A model generated the notes under the pieces. That model saw nothing but the letters and a program-made list of their open reading frames with translations, was not told where the DNA came from and did not search any database. Shown here piece by piece: positions 47,561 to 59,925 of a stretch of 64,000 nucleotides of DNA. Position 1 is the stretch's first letter, and each line of letters opens with the position of its first letter. The position numbers and the translations under genes are program-made. The stretch lies in contig NC_135035.1 of NCBI RefSeq assembly GCF_051020975.1, positions 6,572,001 through 6,636,000 on the forward strand. Direction: 5' to 3'. The stretch comes from Osmia lignaria lignaria (Eukaryota; Arthropoda; Insecta; Hymenoptera; Megachilidae).

Positions 47561-50180
47561 GATGTGCTAAATTGTGTATCTCTTAACAAACAACGGTATC
47601 CATCAACTCAGCTTTCGATCGGCGTCGCTGTTCAAATACAACGAAATCAAGATAAGGAAAGTGAGAAGAAGCAGAGGAAGGAAAGCAACCGCGAAACAGT
47701 CTTATCAATTGTTTTTCCCGACAACACGGAAATGCAATTCGTTACTGTTTATTGCGGCCGATAACCGGTGATATCGGTGATGAACAGAGACGAAATTTAT
47801 TTCACCGATCGCTTGGAAACGATGACCCGTGTTATATGGATAAGGCACTTGCGATCGAAGGCATTCAACCGCTTTGTTGGACGTTAATGACAGACACCAA
47901 TATCCACCTCGACACAATGACATGATAATGGTAATCTCTTCTATGTGAACGAGCAGATATCTGTTTAATCGAATCAGGGGTCAACCAGCCGTTCGGAGGC
48001 GGTTTGCGTCATCAGGGGTTGCATGCGACTCGAGCTACTAATAAATCGTCAATTGAATATAGTGTATATTATTTGAAGAGTGCCGTTTTATAAATTAAAA
48101 TGCCAATTTAATTTCCTATTGCCTGAAAAAATATTTTTATTTCCGCAGTATATGAATAGTAACATTTTTGGCAGCTACTGCAGGAAATATGGAACAATAT
48201 AAAATTAGAAACTATTGAAAAACTCATTGCCAAAATCCCGAGAATACACCAAGCCGTAACTAAAAGTAAGACAAAGTTGCATATTGTAATAAGAAAAGAA
48301 CATTCTAAGGTAATCAATCTAAAAAAAAATATAGCATGAAATTAAACTGAAAATTAACTTTATCTGTACGATATTACGAGCATGTCGACATGCGATTTTG
48401 TTTACATTAAATCAATTGCGAAACGCCTGGTTACTTATCAATTGCCTTAATTTGGGTTAGTATATTTTAATCGAAACAAGCGAGATCCGCACAGTCCAAT
48501 ATTACTTAAAGTACATACATACTTATTTGATATCGAAGTATCGATGAACTGATTAACAGCAGTTTATAAGAAGTTATATTATCAATTCTTTGATTCGAAA
48601 TACATTGCTGTCCAATCGTTTCAATTTATAATAAGAAAAATGATGTCGACTTGGAGGGCCCTGTATATTCGAAGTGATTGATAGCTCATCACTAAAACCC
48701 TTTAATCCTTTCAGTCATCACATTATAATACCGTTCTGAATAATCATTATTTAAAACCTGCATTCTACGATAATACAACGGACACATTACAAGACTTTTT
48801 GGTACGTTGGGTATCTCAGTGGAGATGACCATATATAGTCAGACGCATCAAGTGGAATTAACTCTTTGACTGCTATGGACGCACATATGCGTCAGATGAA
48901 AGCTACCTATGCTATGAACGTACATATGCGTTGTATATCTTAATCACACTTAAATAAAAATGATCGATGCACGTTACTAATTACACACCATATATTATCA
49001 GATTATAATGATGTGATAAGACAATGGAAAACAAAATGAAAAAATACATTGAGAAACGAAGCGAAATAAAAAAAGAAATATGATAAATGTTATTGACTTA
49101 ATTCTTATTTGATACACAGAACGTTCAAGACTAAAGTACTTAGCAATCAAAGGGTTAATTAATTTGGCAACCAAATCCACCGCAATATTTCAATAACAAT
49201 GTACTAAAAATCCTTCTCATTTTCAAGATCAAAAGAGGATTATCGATCCCGATCAGTCTTCCTATCTACTTACGATTCACATCAATAAAGTCAACGAACC
49301 GTTTTTCGTCTGGACCAAGCAACGATACTCTCTCTGGCCAGGGACGCCAGCAACACCTATTCTCCCGTTCCAGCTCAGCTGACGTAATTACACGAAAAAT
49401 CCCGTGTCGTATAACGAAACAACATTATCGTCTGTCGGTGTATAGAGTACACTCCGACGATAAAAGTACGCACGAAACGGCACGGAACGGTTGCCGTTCG
49501 TGCCGCTTTGACGTCACGATGACACTTGTTTGCCTGCACGACAATCGTGTGTGTACATACACGAATCGATAACGATAAACAGCGAACGGTGTGTCTGCTG
49601 AAAATAGATCCGACGATTTGTCAATGAAGCAAAGTGGACACACGTTTCGACCACTCGTACCTTCGCGAATGTTGTTCCTTTTTTGCTGTTCAACATTATT
49701 CCACAACACCGTGAGACAATTCGCGTGAATCGATTCGGGCGCTGACGCACGCGCGAGTTTTCGAACCGGGACCAAGCTCGGGACACTGTCAATAATCTTG
49801 GATTTCTTGCGATCGCATGCTACCAGCTCTCCTCCGCCTCGCAAAAAGCACCACGGCCAAGGTTAACGCTGATAAATCGATGCGAACCAACCGGAGAAAG
49901 TACCGATGAAACAACGAAGAACGTTGTTTTTCGTTCGTCGAACGAGAAAGAGAGATACTATACAGTCTGGAGGAGCGTTCGCGGGGATCACTGACCGGTT
50001 AACCTTGCACGACACTTTGAAACCGGGAAAGCTAGACAGGTCGTTTGGAAATTTTTATTGATCTTGAAAATCAAGCTCTATCTATTTGCGGATGTGCAAA
50101 TCAGGTGTCTACATTTTAACCTTTAGACAGCCGAGATTTTTCCTTAAAATGAGAGATTTTGTTTCTACAAAATTCATATA
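47561..50180. other. Non-coding region with a CpG-dense block at about 49300-50030
   Basis: No coding exon is supported. The 49300-50030 block is CG-dinucleotide-rich with frequent tcgat and cgaacg words, suggesting a promoter or first exon of a neighbouring or off-window gene. The minus-strand ORFs across it show no domain and reflect local base composition. Confidence 0.35.
48858..49158. mobile_element. piggyBac-like MITE, family 1, full copy
   Basis: A 301-bp element flanked by TTAA, with terminal inverted repeats: TTAACTCTTTGACTGCTA on the left and TAGCAATCAAAGGGTTAA on the right. It carries no coding sequence. TTAA targets and CCCTTTG-type ends are characteristic of the piggyBac superfamily. 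Confidence 0.8.
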
Positions 50181-50182
50181 CA

Positions 50183-50615
50183 GTGGGCCGCAAAAGTATT
50201 TGGACACCGTTTGAAATAGAATATCTTATTTAAAATTGGACCAAAGGACTTAAGGTTTTTTGAGAAGCTATACAAATTAATTTACTAAGATATGTGCTTC
50301 TGTTGTTTGAAATAATTACAATTTATCGAAATCGCGATAAAAAGAGTAAAAGGCAATTTTTCAACTTTTCATCAGAGCCTGTAATGAAAATTTAAAATAT
50401 GACATTTGCAAATTTAAGTATGTTACGTGCATGCTGAAAATTTCATCGAGATCAATGCACTTAGAAGTTACAAGTTATAACTTTTAAATGCGTTTACCGA
50501 TCTCGATGAAATTTTCAGCATGCACATAATTTATTTTGATCTACGAAAGACATTTTAAATTTTACATTTAACAATGTTACAACAAGTATTTTGTCCAAGT
50601 ATTTTTTGTTTACAA
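50183..50615. mobile_element. Tc1/mariner-like MITE with an internal hairpin
   Basis: The left end, CAGTGGGCCGCAAAAGTATT, matches the style of Tc1-like termini. A degraded inverted copy (gtccaagtattttttg) lies at about 50596. Inside, gtgcatgctgaaaatttcat (about 50430) and its inverse (about 50500-50523) form a near-perfect stem continuing into cgagatc. Its left 180 bp is homologous to the element at 63251-63497. Confidence 0.75.
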
Positions 50616-53600
50616 AGAAAGGTAGTAACAATGCACTTAGAAAGAACAGTGTCATAAATTAAGCTTATTATGACATCTGATTTCATCTGTGAAACATTGT
50701 TCAGTGATTAACGTTTCGAAGTTAAAATAATTAAGAAAGAAAAGGGAGGGGATGATTTCTCGAGGCGCGTCTGACCATACAGGGCAATTTCTACTTAATT
50801 TGACTGTCGTGTAGAGATCACCAGTCGCCAGCACTACCAATTTAATATAATTAAATAACTAGAAGAAAAATTGACTTATAAGGTAGTATGGTATTAATAA
50901 TGTAAAGTAATGCAGCAATGTCGACATGTAAATACACTTTACCCCACGTGTGTATTATAAAAAAATGATTTATTATTCGAAATAAAAAATGTATCTGTTT
51001 TACTGTTTGTATTTTATTACGTGTATATCTACGTATGAGGTAAAATAATAAATCTTTACGTTGCACGAATGGACGTAATCGTTTCTGAACTGTTTTTACG
51101 ACAGCCTATCGATAAACAAGTTTCTGTTCCCGCAATCGAAATCGTACGATATTTAAATACAACTTAACACTTTGCGGACGAACGGTGTTTACGATAAACG
51201 TGCTTTTACCAACCACGGCCATCGGTTCGAGTCTAGACGCCGGTTTACCACTTTTGACAAAAAATATATTGAACGACTAGGAGCAGAAGAATCCACGGTG
51301 TCGCGTATAAATCTCGGGTCAAACGTCGTTTAATGGTTCAGCCTAGACTCGCAATCAGATGAAAGCATGAAATATTGAATAGCCTCTTGAAGAAATAAAA
51401 TTGAAATGTCATCGTGATAGTTGACGCTTTTAACCCTTCCTTGCATGACAAATCAATGTGCGAAATGAAGTTGCAAGTTTGTCGACAATATAAGAATCAT
51501 TATATAAACAGTTATTTCTATTTCAAGGCAAATTAATTCAGCTTTCCTGTTCGAGCTTCCTTGAATTTTGGGTTCAATTACCCAAACTTTTTTATTTAAC
51601 CAGATATACTTCACAGAGACTCGATAAGAAGGTTAAAATCCGGCGTCCACGATGGTATCGTACAATTTTAGCACGCTTACTTGTCGTTAACTATCCAAAT
51701 AACTCCTTTCTATAGATTATCTCCAAAATGAAACGTGATTGTACAAGTGTCAAAAGGAAAGATAACGAATATGTCAGTGGACTTTCAAAATTTATCCAAT
51801 AGAATCATAAGTGTATTTACAGGATCAGCTTACCTTGAATATTAAAAAATTTCGGATAAAATAGAAGAACGCAAAGTTGCTAAAATCTTCGAGTGTCAGG
51901 AGTGAAATAATTTATTCAAGGAATGCCTCGTCAAACCGATATTTACAAATTCAGCTACCGAAAGGGGCGGTGCTAGTGATGTCACGATACGTTACGAAAA
52001 TATTAATGAAATGTAATAATAACCTTCTTGTTTGTCTGAAACGTTTTCAGCGATAAACGCCGACCCGTGCACGCGCGTTCTATATCGCCAGATAACTGTT
52101 TGCAGGGGAACACTGTCGCAAATGTATATATTAGAAGGTTAACGTTTTTTTGTTCCAACTTATTGATCAGAGCCACCCACGCAGTCTGATAAGCTCTACT
52201 AAAAACCAGATAGAATCGTTTCGCCCTTTTACCGACCTTTATCTCGTTACTCGGTAAGTCACTCGTACATCCTCGCCATGGTAACGTGTTATTGTGACAT
52301 TACGATTAACCCTTTCCCAGAACATTTTCTTTTACTCGCGGCTGGTTATTTGTGTGATTTATACAAATGACAGAACGTTCGAATGTAATAAATAACTTTT
52401 CAACGAATCGAAGAATATCCTTTTGACGTTGAATTACGTCTATGGACTTCTGTTTATGAAAAAATTATTTTGCTGTTCAGCTGAATAGGAAATTGTGTAT
52501 TGTGGAGGTATTCAAAGCTGTACTGGTTTAAAAAATTGGCGATTTTTCAAAAAATACAATGAATGATGACGGTTTTTGGAGAGTGGATGGAGAGTGGATG
52601 GGCAGCGGATGGAGAGTGGATGGACAGCGGATGGACAGCGGATGGAAAGTGTTCTAAAGTATACCGATAAATAAAACTCTTTAACACACGTTCGTCTAAC
52701 TGTGCTATGAATAAAAAAGGAAATACGAGAAACTGAAACAATAACGAATTCCGATCGCGTTATTGCATTCCACGCAGTACGAGGTTTCAAAGAATTACAT
52801 AGTGCGCAGCGTGGAAACAGAAATTTTTCTCGTTAAAAACACACACGCTGAAAGTTCCACGAAACTTCATAAAAATCTTCCAACAGCATGGGCAAACAGT
52901 TGTCCGGTCGTAATCCGTCTGAGGAAAACAGCGGATATCTCCTCGGACGGGAAGAACGACGCAAGAGAAAATTGTCTTTCAAATCTCTGGTAATTAAAAG
53001 ACGTATTTATACACTGCAATCACGACCCTCGGGAACAGAGAATGCTGCACGCACAAAGGTGCCCATCCACCATGGCAATGAAATCAAGGCTCTTCGAATA
53101 ACTGCACCTTGTTCAACGGAATTGCAACGGCGAGCCGTCGGTCCTGTAAACAAGTTTCATATTCATGCTAATGTCACGTGGTATTCTGCGTGGCGACTAT
53201 ATATACCTTGTGTACGCTGCTCGATTTCCTACACGTTTGCCAGGAAAACAGGGAAAATACAATCTCGTTCGCAACTGCTTTACGAGGCATAGTTGCATTG
53301 AAATGTCGTGGGTGTTACCGGTGAACCACATTTGTCAGTGATGTTAATGGGAATTAACCGATGGCTATGTGAACATTTTATTGAATACTCAAAAGAAAAA
53401 ACTGAGATCATCTGATGTTATTGGCAATATGTATTGGCGTAGTTCGGATCTTCCTTTTGGGGGTAGGCCCGCCCTCCTCCCAGTTACGTCAATGGTAATG
53501 TAATATATTTAAAAAAGTGGAAATTAGTGAACTATGTCTCCGCTTTATCAGATAATCAAACGAGGAAAAATGAACAGAAATTCTACTTATCATTAATGTT

Positions 53601-54114
53601 ATGTCAGTAGCATGATATAATAAATTAAAGACACTATCACGAATGTCACTGATCGTTACAATAAAATTTTATCAAATGGAAAATGAAGTTTCAAAAATTT
53701 TCACTTCGACGTCATAGTTCTGGATCTCTAAAATCATTCCCATACTTGATGCGTCATCGTTACATGATGATTGCTACGTAGTACGAAGATATTTCCGATC
53801 GTTTACGAAAAACAGCCTTGAATTCGGCCAACTCACCGTGATGCTAATTCAAAGCGTGTAAATATAATTAGAACCATTGCTTGCGAGATACGCGCTACAC
53901 TTTACACGATTTACACACCTCTATAAAACAGATCTGATTATTTTTCTCGAAGAATATAAAGAGTAGTTACGGTACGATTTACGGGTGCGTGAGTTACATT
54001 ATCGCTTGTGTAATTCATGTGCAAGTACTTTGCAAATATATAGACTTAAAGTGGAAAGAAATGTCCTTAGCTATTTACTTTTGGTCTTGGAGGACCAAGA
54101 GAATTCTGGGGAAC
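50616..54114. other. Non-coding region, no gene seen
   Basis: Apart from the minisatellite at 52578-52651, no domain, exon or RNA gene was recognised. The plus-strand ORF at 52888-53292 (134 codons) has no recognisable domain or repeat and is not called. Confidence 0.35.
52578..52651. repeat. 11-bp minisatellite (ggagagtggat)
   Basis: About 6.5 units alternate between ggagagtggat and ggacagcggat. Confidence 0.9.
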
Positions 54115-54984
54115 TTAATACTAGGACTACCAAACCAGTCAAAATGATTGGTTTCAAGTTTCTTATTCTAATTTATAAATTTTATCAGGGTATTTTATTG
54201 AATTGTATGTTGGTTTTGTCGAAATAGAGAACGGATGTAAAAACAGGCATTGTATAGAATGCCTGGCGTTTTTGGGCAAAGTCTGACTTATTTCATTGTG
54301 CGCAATACCTAGGCATTATATAGAATGACAAATGCTGTTTAGGCAAAGGATTAAAAGAGAGTTTGCGAGATGTTAGCGGTAGCATGGATTTATGATAGGG
54401 ACTTGAACTGCATGAGATCTTGAAAGAGGGTGAATGAGATTAAAGCGAGTGACCAAGGATGGCTGATGACCACGTTGGGTCTCCCAGCTATCAGATATCG
54501 AAGGATTGCTTGATTGAATGAAGAGTGTTTAGAGAAGACAAGCGACCCGACTTCCATATTGCTAAACAACGAAGACTTTGTTCCCAAGGGATCTGGCCAT
54601 GGAACAGGGAAGGCATTGCCTTCTGGTAAGAGGACTGTGATGAACCCCATACTAAAGAGAGCATCTTCTAACATATATGAAAAAGAAAGAAATACAAAAT
54701 AAGGGATAGGACTTTTTTATTGAGGAAAACAAGAGAAAATAAAATATAAACCTATTTGTTGCAACAAAAAAGGAAAAAGATTTTCATTAAAAAGTAGAAC
54801 TTAAAAAAAGGATCATGAAAAGGTCTTCATTAAAAATACATAAACGAAGAAAAGAAAATACTAAGTGACATTAGAAACGCCATTAGAATGCATACAATCC
54901 CTGCTTTTCATATTAAATTATGTTGTATTCTACTTAACCCTCTACATTATTTTGTGCATCAAACGTGGGTAGTTCTAGTGTTAA
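54115..54984. mobile_element. TTAA-flanked element with TACTAGRACTACC ends
   Basis: The left end is TTAATACTAGGACTACC and the right end (read inverted) is TTAACACTAGAACTACC, giving an 870-bp unit with TTAA at both sides. The left arm is homologous in inverted orientation to the repeat unit at 56.8-57.2 kb. A 94-codon minus-strand ORF (54390-54674) inside it has no recognisable transposase motif. Confidence 0.65.
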
Positions 54985-56340
54985 AAAAAGCCTAGGGAGA
55001 ATCTAGGAAGAGCTTAACCTAGAACCCTCTGTCCCACACTTAAAGTGCCTAAGGAGAGCCTAGGAGAAGCCTAAGAATAAATCTGAAAGAATCTATGAAT
55101 AACCTAATCTAGAACCTCCTGTCCACCTAGAAGAAGCCTCTATTGCCCGATAGTGTACATACTGAACCCAATCGACCCAACTCCTGAGCATCCTTCTCTT
55201 CAGGTTCTCGTAGCGCGTGAACATAGGTGCCAGACTATCTGACCGATCGCGAGGTGTCAAGGCCAGGCATAGACTATAGTTCTCAGTGCGCAGGTGGGTG
55301 GGTGTAAGTCATCGACCCGCTTTGTGCACACGTCTGCAATAAGCCAGACCCGTCTACTCGCCTGTTTGCTTCGATACGCGTATCAGAGCTCGGATGGGAA
55401 GACAGGTCGAGGAGACGTCACAAAGGTAAACGTCCGTAGCAACTGGTTAACGTGACCGCTCGATTATGGCGAACACCACCGTCGAAAACGTTTCGAGTGA
55501 CGCAACGGCGCGGGCGTCGCGAAGAAATATTTGGCATGCGACGCGGAGAGCTCGCCTCTGCTTTGCTCGTGTAGCAACGATGCGGAATAAGGTAACGGGA
55601 TAAATAGATGAATAAGATACGCAGTACAACGGCTCGACTATGGTAGTACACGTGGAAGTAAACATTATTTGCGTCGAAATGTTGGAGTACGAAGGCCGCG
55701 GACGGTTTCTGCTATTCGCACGAGCGAACGGAAGATTTATGCCCGCAAGCAGTAAACTCACCGGACTCGATAAGCCGTATGTGTCTCTGTTCCGAGCAAA
55801 AGACCGATAACAATGTGTTTGTCAGGAAAATGACTGTTTTTCTTCTTTTGTTTTATCACCGGCACCGATCGTCTGCTGCGGTATGCAGTCGTTTCATTGT
55901 ACAGTATCGAGCAAAGCAATATGCTAACAAATGTTTTTCATATGAATAAAAGAAGGAAATTCGACTGGCAACAATAACATCAAACCCAATACTTTTCATT
56001 GTTATTTATAGAAACGTGTTTTCTATCTCGAGAATAAAAGGAACTTGAACCTGTTACCTTTCGCTTTTTTAAATGGCCGCTTAACGTCAGTATTCGGTGA
56101 ATATAAAATAACCGATCAACGATTTAGAAAATATCTTCTTTCCTCGGATACGTTTATAAACAAAATTAAGGAGGTAAAGATGACGAATGATTTTCAGTGT
56201 AAGCATGTTCGAAGGTGAAATGTCGATAATGAAGCGCGCAAAAAAGAAACGTCAAATGGAACGATAATTGCGATGGTCGGTACCAATTTAACGATCATCG
56301 TTTTGCGCCCGGTCACGTCACGTTAATGAACAATTCTGAC
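54985..56340. other. Non-coding region with a CpG-dense block at about 55380-55800
   Basis: No protein domain was found. The block is relatively rich in CG dinucleotides and might be regulatory. Confidence 0.3.
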
Positions 56341-56375
56341 CAACGTCCGTGCCAACTATAGTAACGACGCGTGGC

Positions 56376-56560
56376 TATAAAAAGTACGCTTCTTCGGCGT
56401 CGTAATCAGCCAGCTAAAACGTGTGCGACGTCCCTGACACGCGAGTCTCTCAATCTACGACGAAAGTGACTCTTCTACTAGTCTTGCGCGTGTAGATGTC
56501 CTATACGTATTTACGAATCGGATCTACGACCTGCAAGCCAGTTCGAATTGCACCATCGAG
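56376..56560 (+). promoter_or_regulatory. Candidate TATA/Inr promoter with a 5' non-coding exon
   Basis: TATAAAAA at 56376-56383 is followed 32 bp downstream by an arthropod-type initiator TCAGCC (start A at about 56408). A splice donor-like cgag/gtacag lies at 56560-56561. This would make a 5' UTR exon of about 153 nt. No coding exon was found downstream in the window, so the gene body would lie beyond it. Confidence 0.4.
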
Positions 56561-56699
56561 GTACAGCTTGCACTTTCGACGCTTGAAAACAACGTGTTTA
56601 GCAGCTGATTTGAACTTCTGTGTCATTCGGTCATCATGTCATTCTTTACTTATGATTAGGGGTTGAAGGAATCTATCAACTATACTCTGAACTTTGAGA

Positions 56700-57270
56700 T
56701 TAATACTAGAATTACCAACGTTTGATGTACACTTATTTTTCAGTTGAAAATAATATAGAAAATTAAATGGATAAATGATGAAACATCATTTATTATATAC
56801 AATCATTCTTTATCCCATTTCAACAAAAATACCTTGATAAAATTTATAATTTAAAATGGAAAATTCAAAACTCAATTTTGACTAATTTGGTAGTTCTAGT
56901 ATTAATAGATTGATTATTATAGGATCATGACTGATGTTATATAGTTAATTTCTTACAATTCATTTTATGGTAATACTTTGATAAAATATATAATTTAAAA
57001 TAAAAAACTTAAAACTCAATTTTGACTAATTTGGTAGTTCTAGTATTAATAGATTGATTATTATAGGATCATAATTGATGTTATATAGTTAATTTCTTAC
57101 AATTCATTTTATGGTAATACTTTGATAAAATTTATAATTTAAAACAAAAAACTCAAAACTCGATTTTGATTGGTTTGATAGTTCTAGTATTAATAGTTTA
57201 ACTAAATACTACAAGTTCATTAATAATTGACGTTGCATAATTAATTTCTTGCAATTCATTTTATGGTAAT
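56700..57270. repeat. TTAA-flanked element with a tandemly amplified right half
   Basis: TTAATACTAGAATTACCAAC at 56700 and the inverse ggtagttctagtattaa ending at 56905 delimit a 206-bp MITE of the same end type as 54115-54984. The segment from about 56827 (tttgataaaatttataattt through tagttctagtattaatag and flank) is then repeated about three times with a period near 145 bp, to about 57270. Confidence 0.75.
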
Positions 57271-57546
57271 TATTAGTTGACATCATTAATACTCAATAAC
57301 AGACCGGTATACTTTTATGATATAAAAGTGGATCAAAATCGAAAGGGACCAAGGCCTTTTTCTTACCAGGTCGATCGAACACTGTCTGATCACATCACGC
57401 CCCTTTCTACTTTTATCCTCCAGTCTGATCCCATTTCCATCGAAAGCAATTCATTCTGCGTAACATTTCCAATCTTACTCATTCTACTGTTATTGCATCA
57501 GGTTGGCTATGTAATCAGTAGATTAAGAATCTTTATGTAAATATAT

Positions 57547-57941
57547 ACAGAGTGGACCATTTAAATGTACCCCTTGAGATAGTATAACTTCGTCCTGTCG
57601 TAGAACTGAATAATTACAGACATAAAATAAATTAAGTTCTTTTATTAGGCACTTTTTCCAAAAAAATACGTTAGCTTACATGTTTTCAAAATTGTCACGC
57701 ACGAGAACGAGGGAAATACGTAATGTGTTCCCGCTTGCCAATTCCTGAGTATATATACCGGGAATGACAGAAGGGAAGGGAGCATGACTATTCGGGTGAA
57801 CTTTACCCTGGATAAGTAAAGACAGATGACTAGTGTCATCGCAAATAGTATGATTTGCATTTGGCCAGTGACAATGTTTAGGGAACGGAGTCCACAGTCC
57901 TAAGGACTTTTTCTATGAAATCGTAAATGGTCCATCCTGCA
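57547..57941. mobile_element. Inverted-repeat element of about 395 bp
   Basis: The ends acagagtggaccattta and taaatggtccatcctgcat are imperfect inverted repeats. There is no transposase. It directly abuts the family-2 MITE at 57953. Confidence 0.55.
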
Positions 57942-57952
57942 TATTTTTTTCT

Positions 57953-58196
57953 TCAACCCTTTGTTTTATAATATCGAATCACACTCGTGACGCAAGTTTA
58001 AATGTGTCAAAATTGACTGGTATTTTTATTATGATTGAATTTTCAGTTTAATTATAATTATAATTTGTCCAATAAAAGATTGTCGAATACCACCTATGCT
58101 TGATATTTCAATTTTCCTTACTTGTTTTAAAATTCAAGAAATGAATAGTTAACCCTAACTGACGTAAACTACAAAGAAAATCATAGAAGGGATTAA
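57953..58196. mobile_element. piggyBac-like MITE, family 2, copy B
   Basis: Related to 43803-44017 over most of its length (gtcaaaattgactggta, gtttaattataattataatt, actgacgtaaacta). The left end, caaccctttg, has lost the exact TTAA; the right end is agaagggaTTAA. Confidence 0.7.
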
Positions 58197-59128
58197 GTTA
58201 ACTTGAAAGTATTTCAATTCATGTTTCATACGTGACACGTGATTTCGCAATGCTTTTCATAGATCATAAATGCATAAACATCCGCAGTCAATGTAATCAG
58301 ACAAGAATATTGCGATTCGGGAAAATAGTTTTCCGGAAAACAGATAGTTTAATGAAAAATGACTTGCGTTTTCCAGCTTATTTGCCAATCTAGATAAATA
58401 ACGCGTATCAATGATACTGTGCTTATCTGTAGCACGAGAACCAACGAACCATATAGCAACAACAAGATTCGAGTATAAATTTTCATTCTGAACATGGTTG
58501 AGAGAGTATTGCAAGAATGAACGAAATAATAGGAAGATTTTAGTAGGTCATGTAACCTGTATATTTCAATGAGTCGAAAAACATTTTTGGACCGATGAAA
58601 GCGTTGAATAAAATCTACTGGTTGCGCAACCGAACATATTCACAAAGGAAACATTATTCAGGGAACCCTCGAGAAATATCTCCTGCTAAATCCTCTGATT
58701 TCTGATGGTTTACACAATGATTGAAAAATCTAGCAGCTGTCAAACTCACCCCTTGTCACGTTACGAGTTATCTACCCTCGGTTGTTAAATATCACATTAT
58801 TCAATTTTGCTAAAATAACTACTATAGCAAATTGAAATGAGGGTATTCCAAATGAGTGATAAAATATTAATGTTATAGCTTGGGTATAGCCCATTATATT
58901 TGAATAAACTTCTGTGTCCCCCAGACATCTACAATTTCCCTTATATCAAACTGAATGCATAATAATATAAAATTATTAAGAATAGAGCCGTTAATTTTAC
59001 ATCGACAATGAATATCATGTTTTTTAGAAAGTCAATGTATTTAAATTTCGCGATTGGAATAAATTATTTCAAACTTTGCAACAATGTAACTTGTTTCCAG
59101 TTTTATAAATATTTATACAAGGCCTACG
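58197..59128. other. AT-rich non-coding region
   Basis: No gene, repeat or element boundary was recognised. Confidence 0.35.
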
Positions 59129-59925
59129 TAGTATTTTTCTATCCTGATTGTAGAATAATAATACGTAGAATTTAGCTGAATATGTATGTAGTTTTCATAT
59201 TTCTTCAGGTCACTGCGACTCAAAAATAGCAGTATTAAATTGTAAATACTGCGGCAAGAGGGGTGCGAATATTTTTTTCTAATTTATTTGAAATTGGTAA
59301 AAATGGTTCACGTGATATTTTTCTATCCTGATTGTAGAATATATGTGTAGTTTTTCATATTCTATTAGATCACTGTGACCCGAAAACAACGGAATTAAAT
59401 TGAGGATCCTGCGGCAAGAGGGATGCGAATCTTTTTTTAACCCTTAGCTGGCACTGTGGGATATGAGACCCTAGCTAATTCAGCTTTTTTCCTTTTTGGC
59501 TAAAATTGGTCTCTTCATATCTCCAAATAAATACCTTTATTGAAACAACGACTTTTGTACTATTTTTTCCCTTGAAATGTTTAATCTCAAGAGTTTTCAG
59601 CTAAAATTTTAGCTCTTTATATGAAAATTTGAAAAATTTATAAATTTTTTGTGGAAACTGTCATTTGTTCGATTTTTCTACGTTTTTCAATTTCTTTACA
59701 TACGCAATATTTACTTTTACTAAAATTAGCTATGAAATATGTTAAAATAACTTTCAAAGATTATCTAGGAATTTTTTCAAGTTAAAATAATGAATAGCTT
59801 CTTCGCAGGAAATATTTTAGTGATTGGGGTCTTAAGCGTCCCAGTGTGCCAGCCATGTTATTCTGGTGAAACATGCCAGCTAAGGATTAATTTACTTGAA
59901 ATTGATAAAAATGGAGCTGAACCCT
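59129..59925. repeat. Tandem duplication of about 183 bp, second copy carrying a MITE
   Basis: Unit 1 (59129-59311) and unit 2 (from 59312) share ttttctatcctgattgtaga, gatcactg.gac.c.aaaa and ctgcggcaagagg.tgcgaat. Unit 2 is interrupted at 59437-59890 by an inserted element and resumes with ttacttgaaattgataaaaa. Confidence 0.85.
59437..59890. mobile_element. piggyBac-like MITE, family 3
   Basis: A 454-bp element bounded by TTAA with ends TTAACCCTTAGCTGGCA and, inverted, TGCCAGCTAAGGATTAA. A longer imperfect inverted match (agctggcactgtgggat against cccagtgtgccagc) lies just inside. No ORF of note. Confidence 0.85.

Noticed and set aside
49425..49844. Overlapping minus-strand ORFs of 139 and 92 codons
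   Set aside because: They lie in a CpG-rich block where stops are rare. The amino-acid composition is Arg/Ser/Cys-rich without domain or signal peptide, and neighbouring frames are equally open.
52578..52651. CRISPR-like array
   Set aside because: Contiguous 11-bp units without spacers in a eukaryotic genome; simple minisatellite.
52888..53292. 134-codon plus-strand ORF
   Set aside because: No recognisable motif, no promoter or splice context; it could be chance.
54390..54674. 94-codon ORF inside the TTAA element as a transposase remnant
   Set aside because: No DDD/DDE spacing or other transposase signature can be seen; it may be chance within the element.
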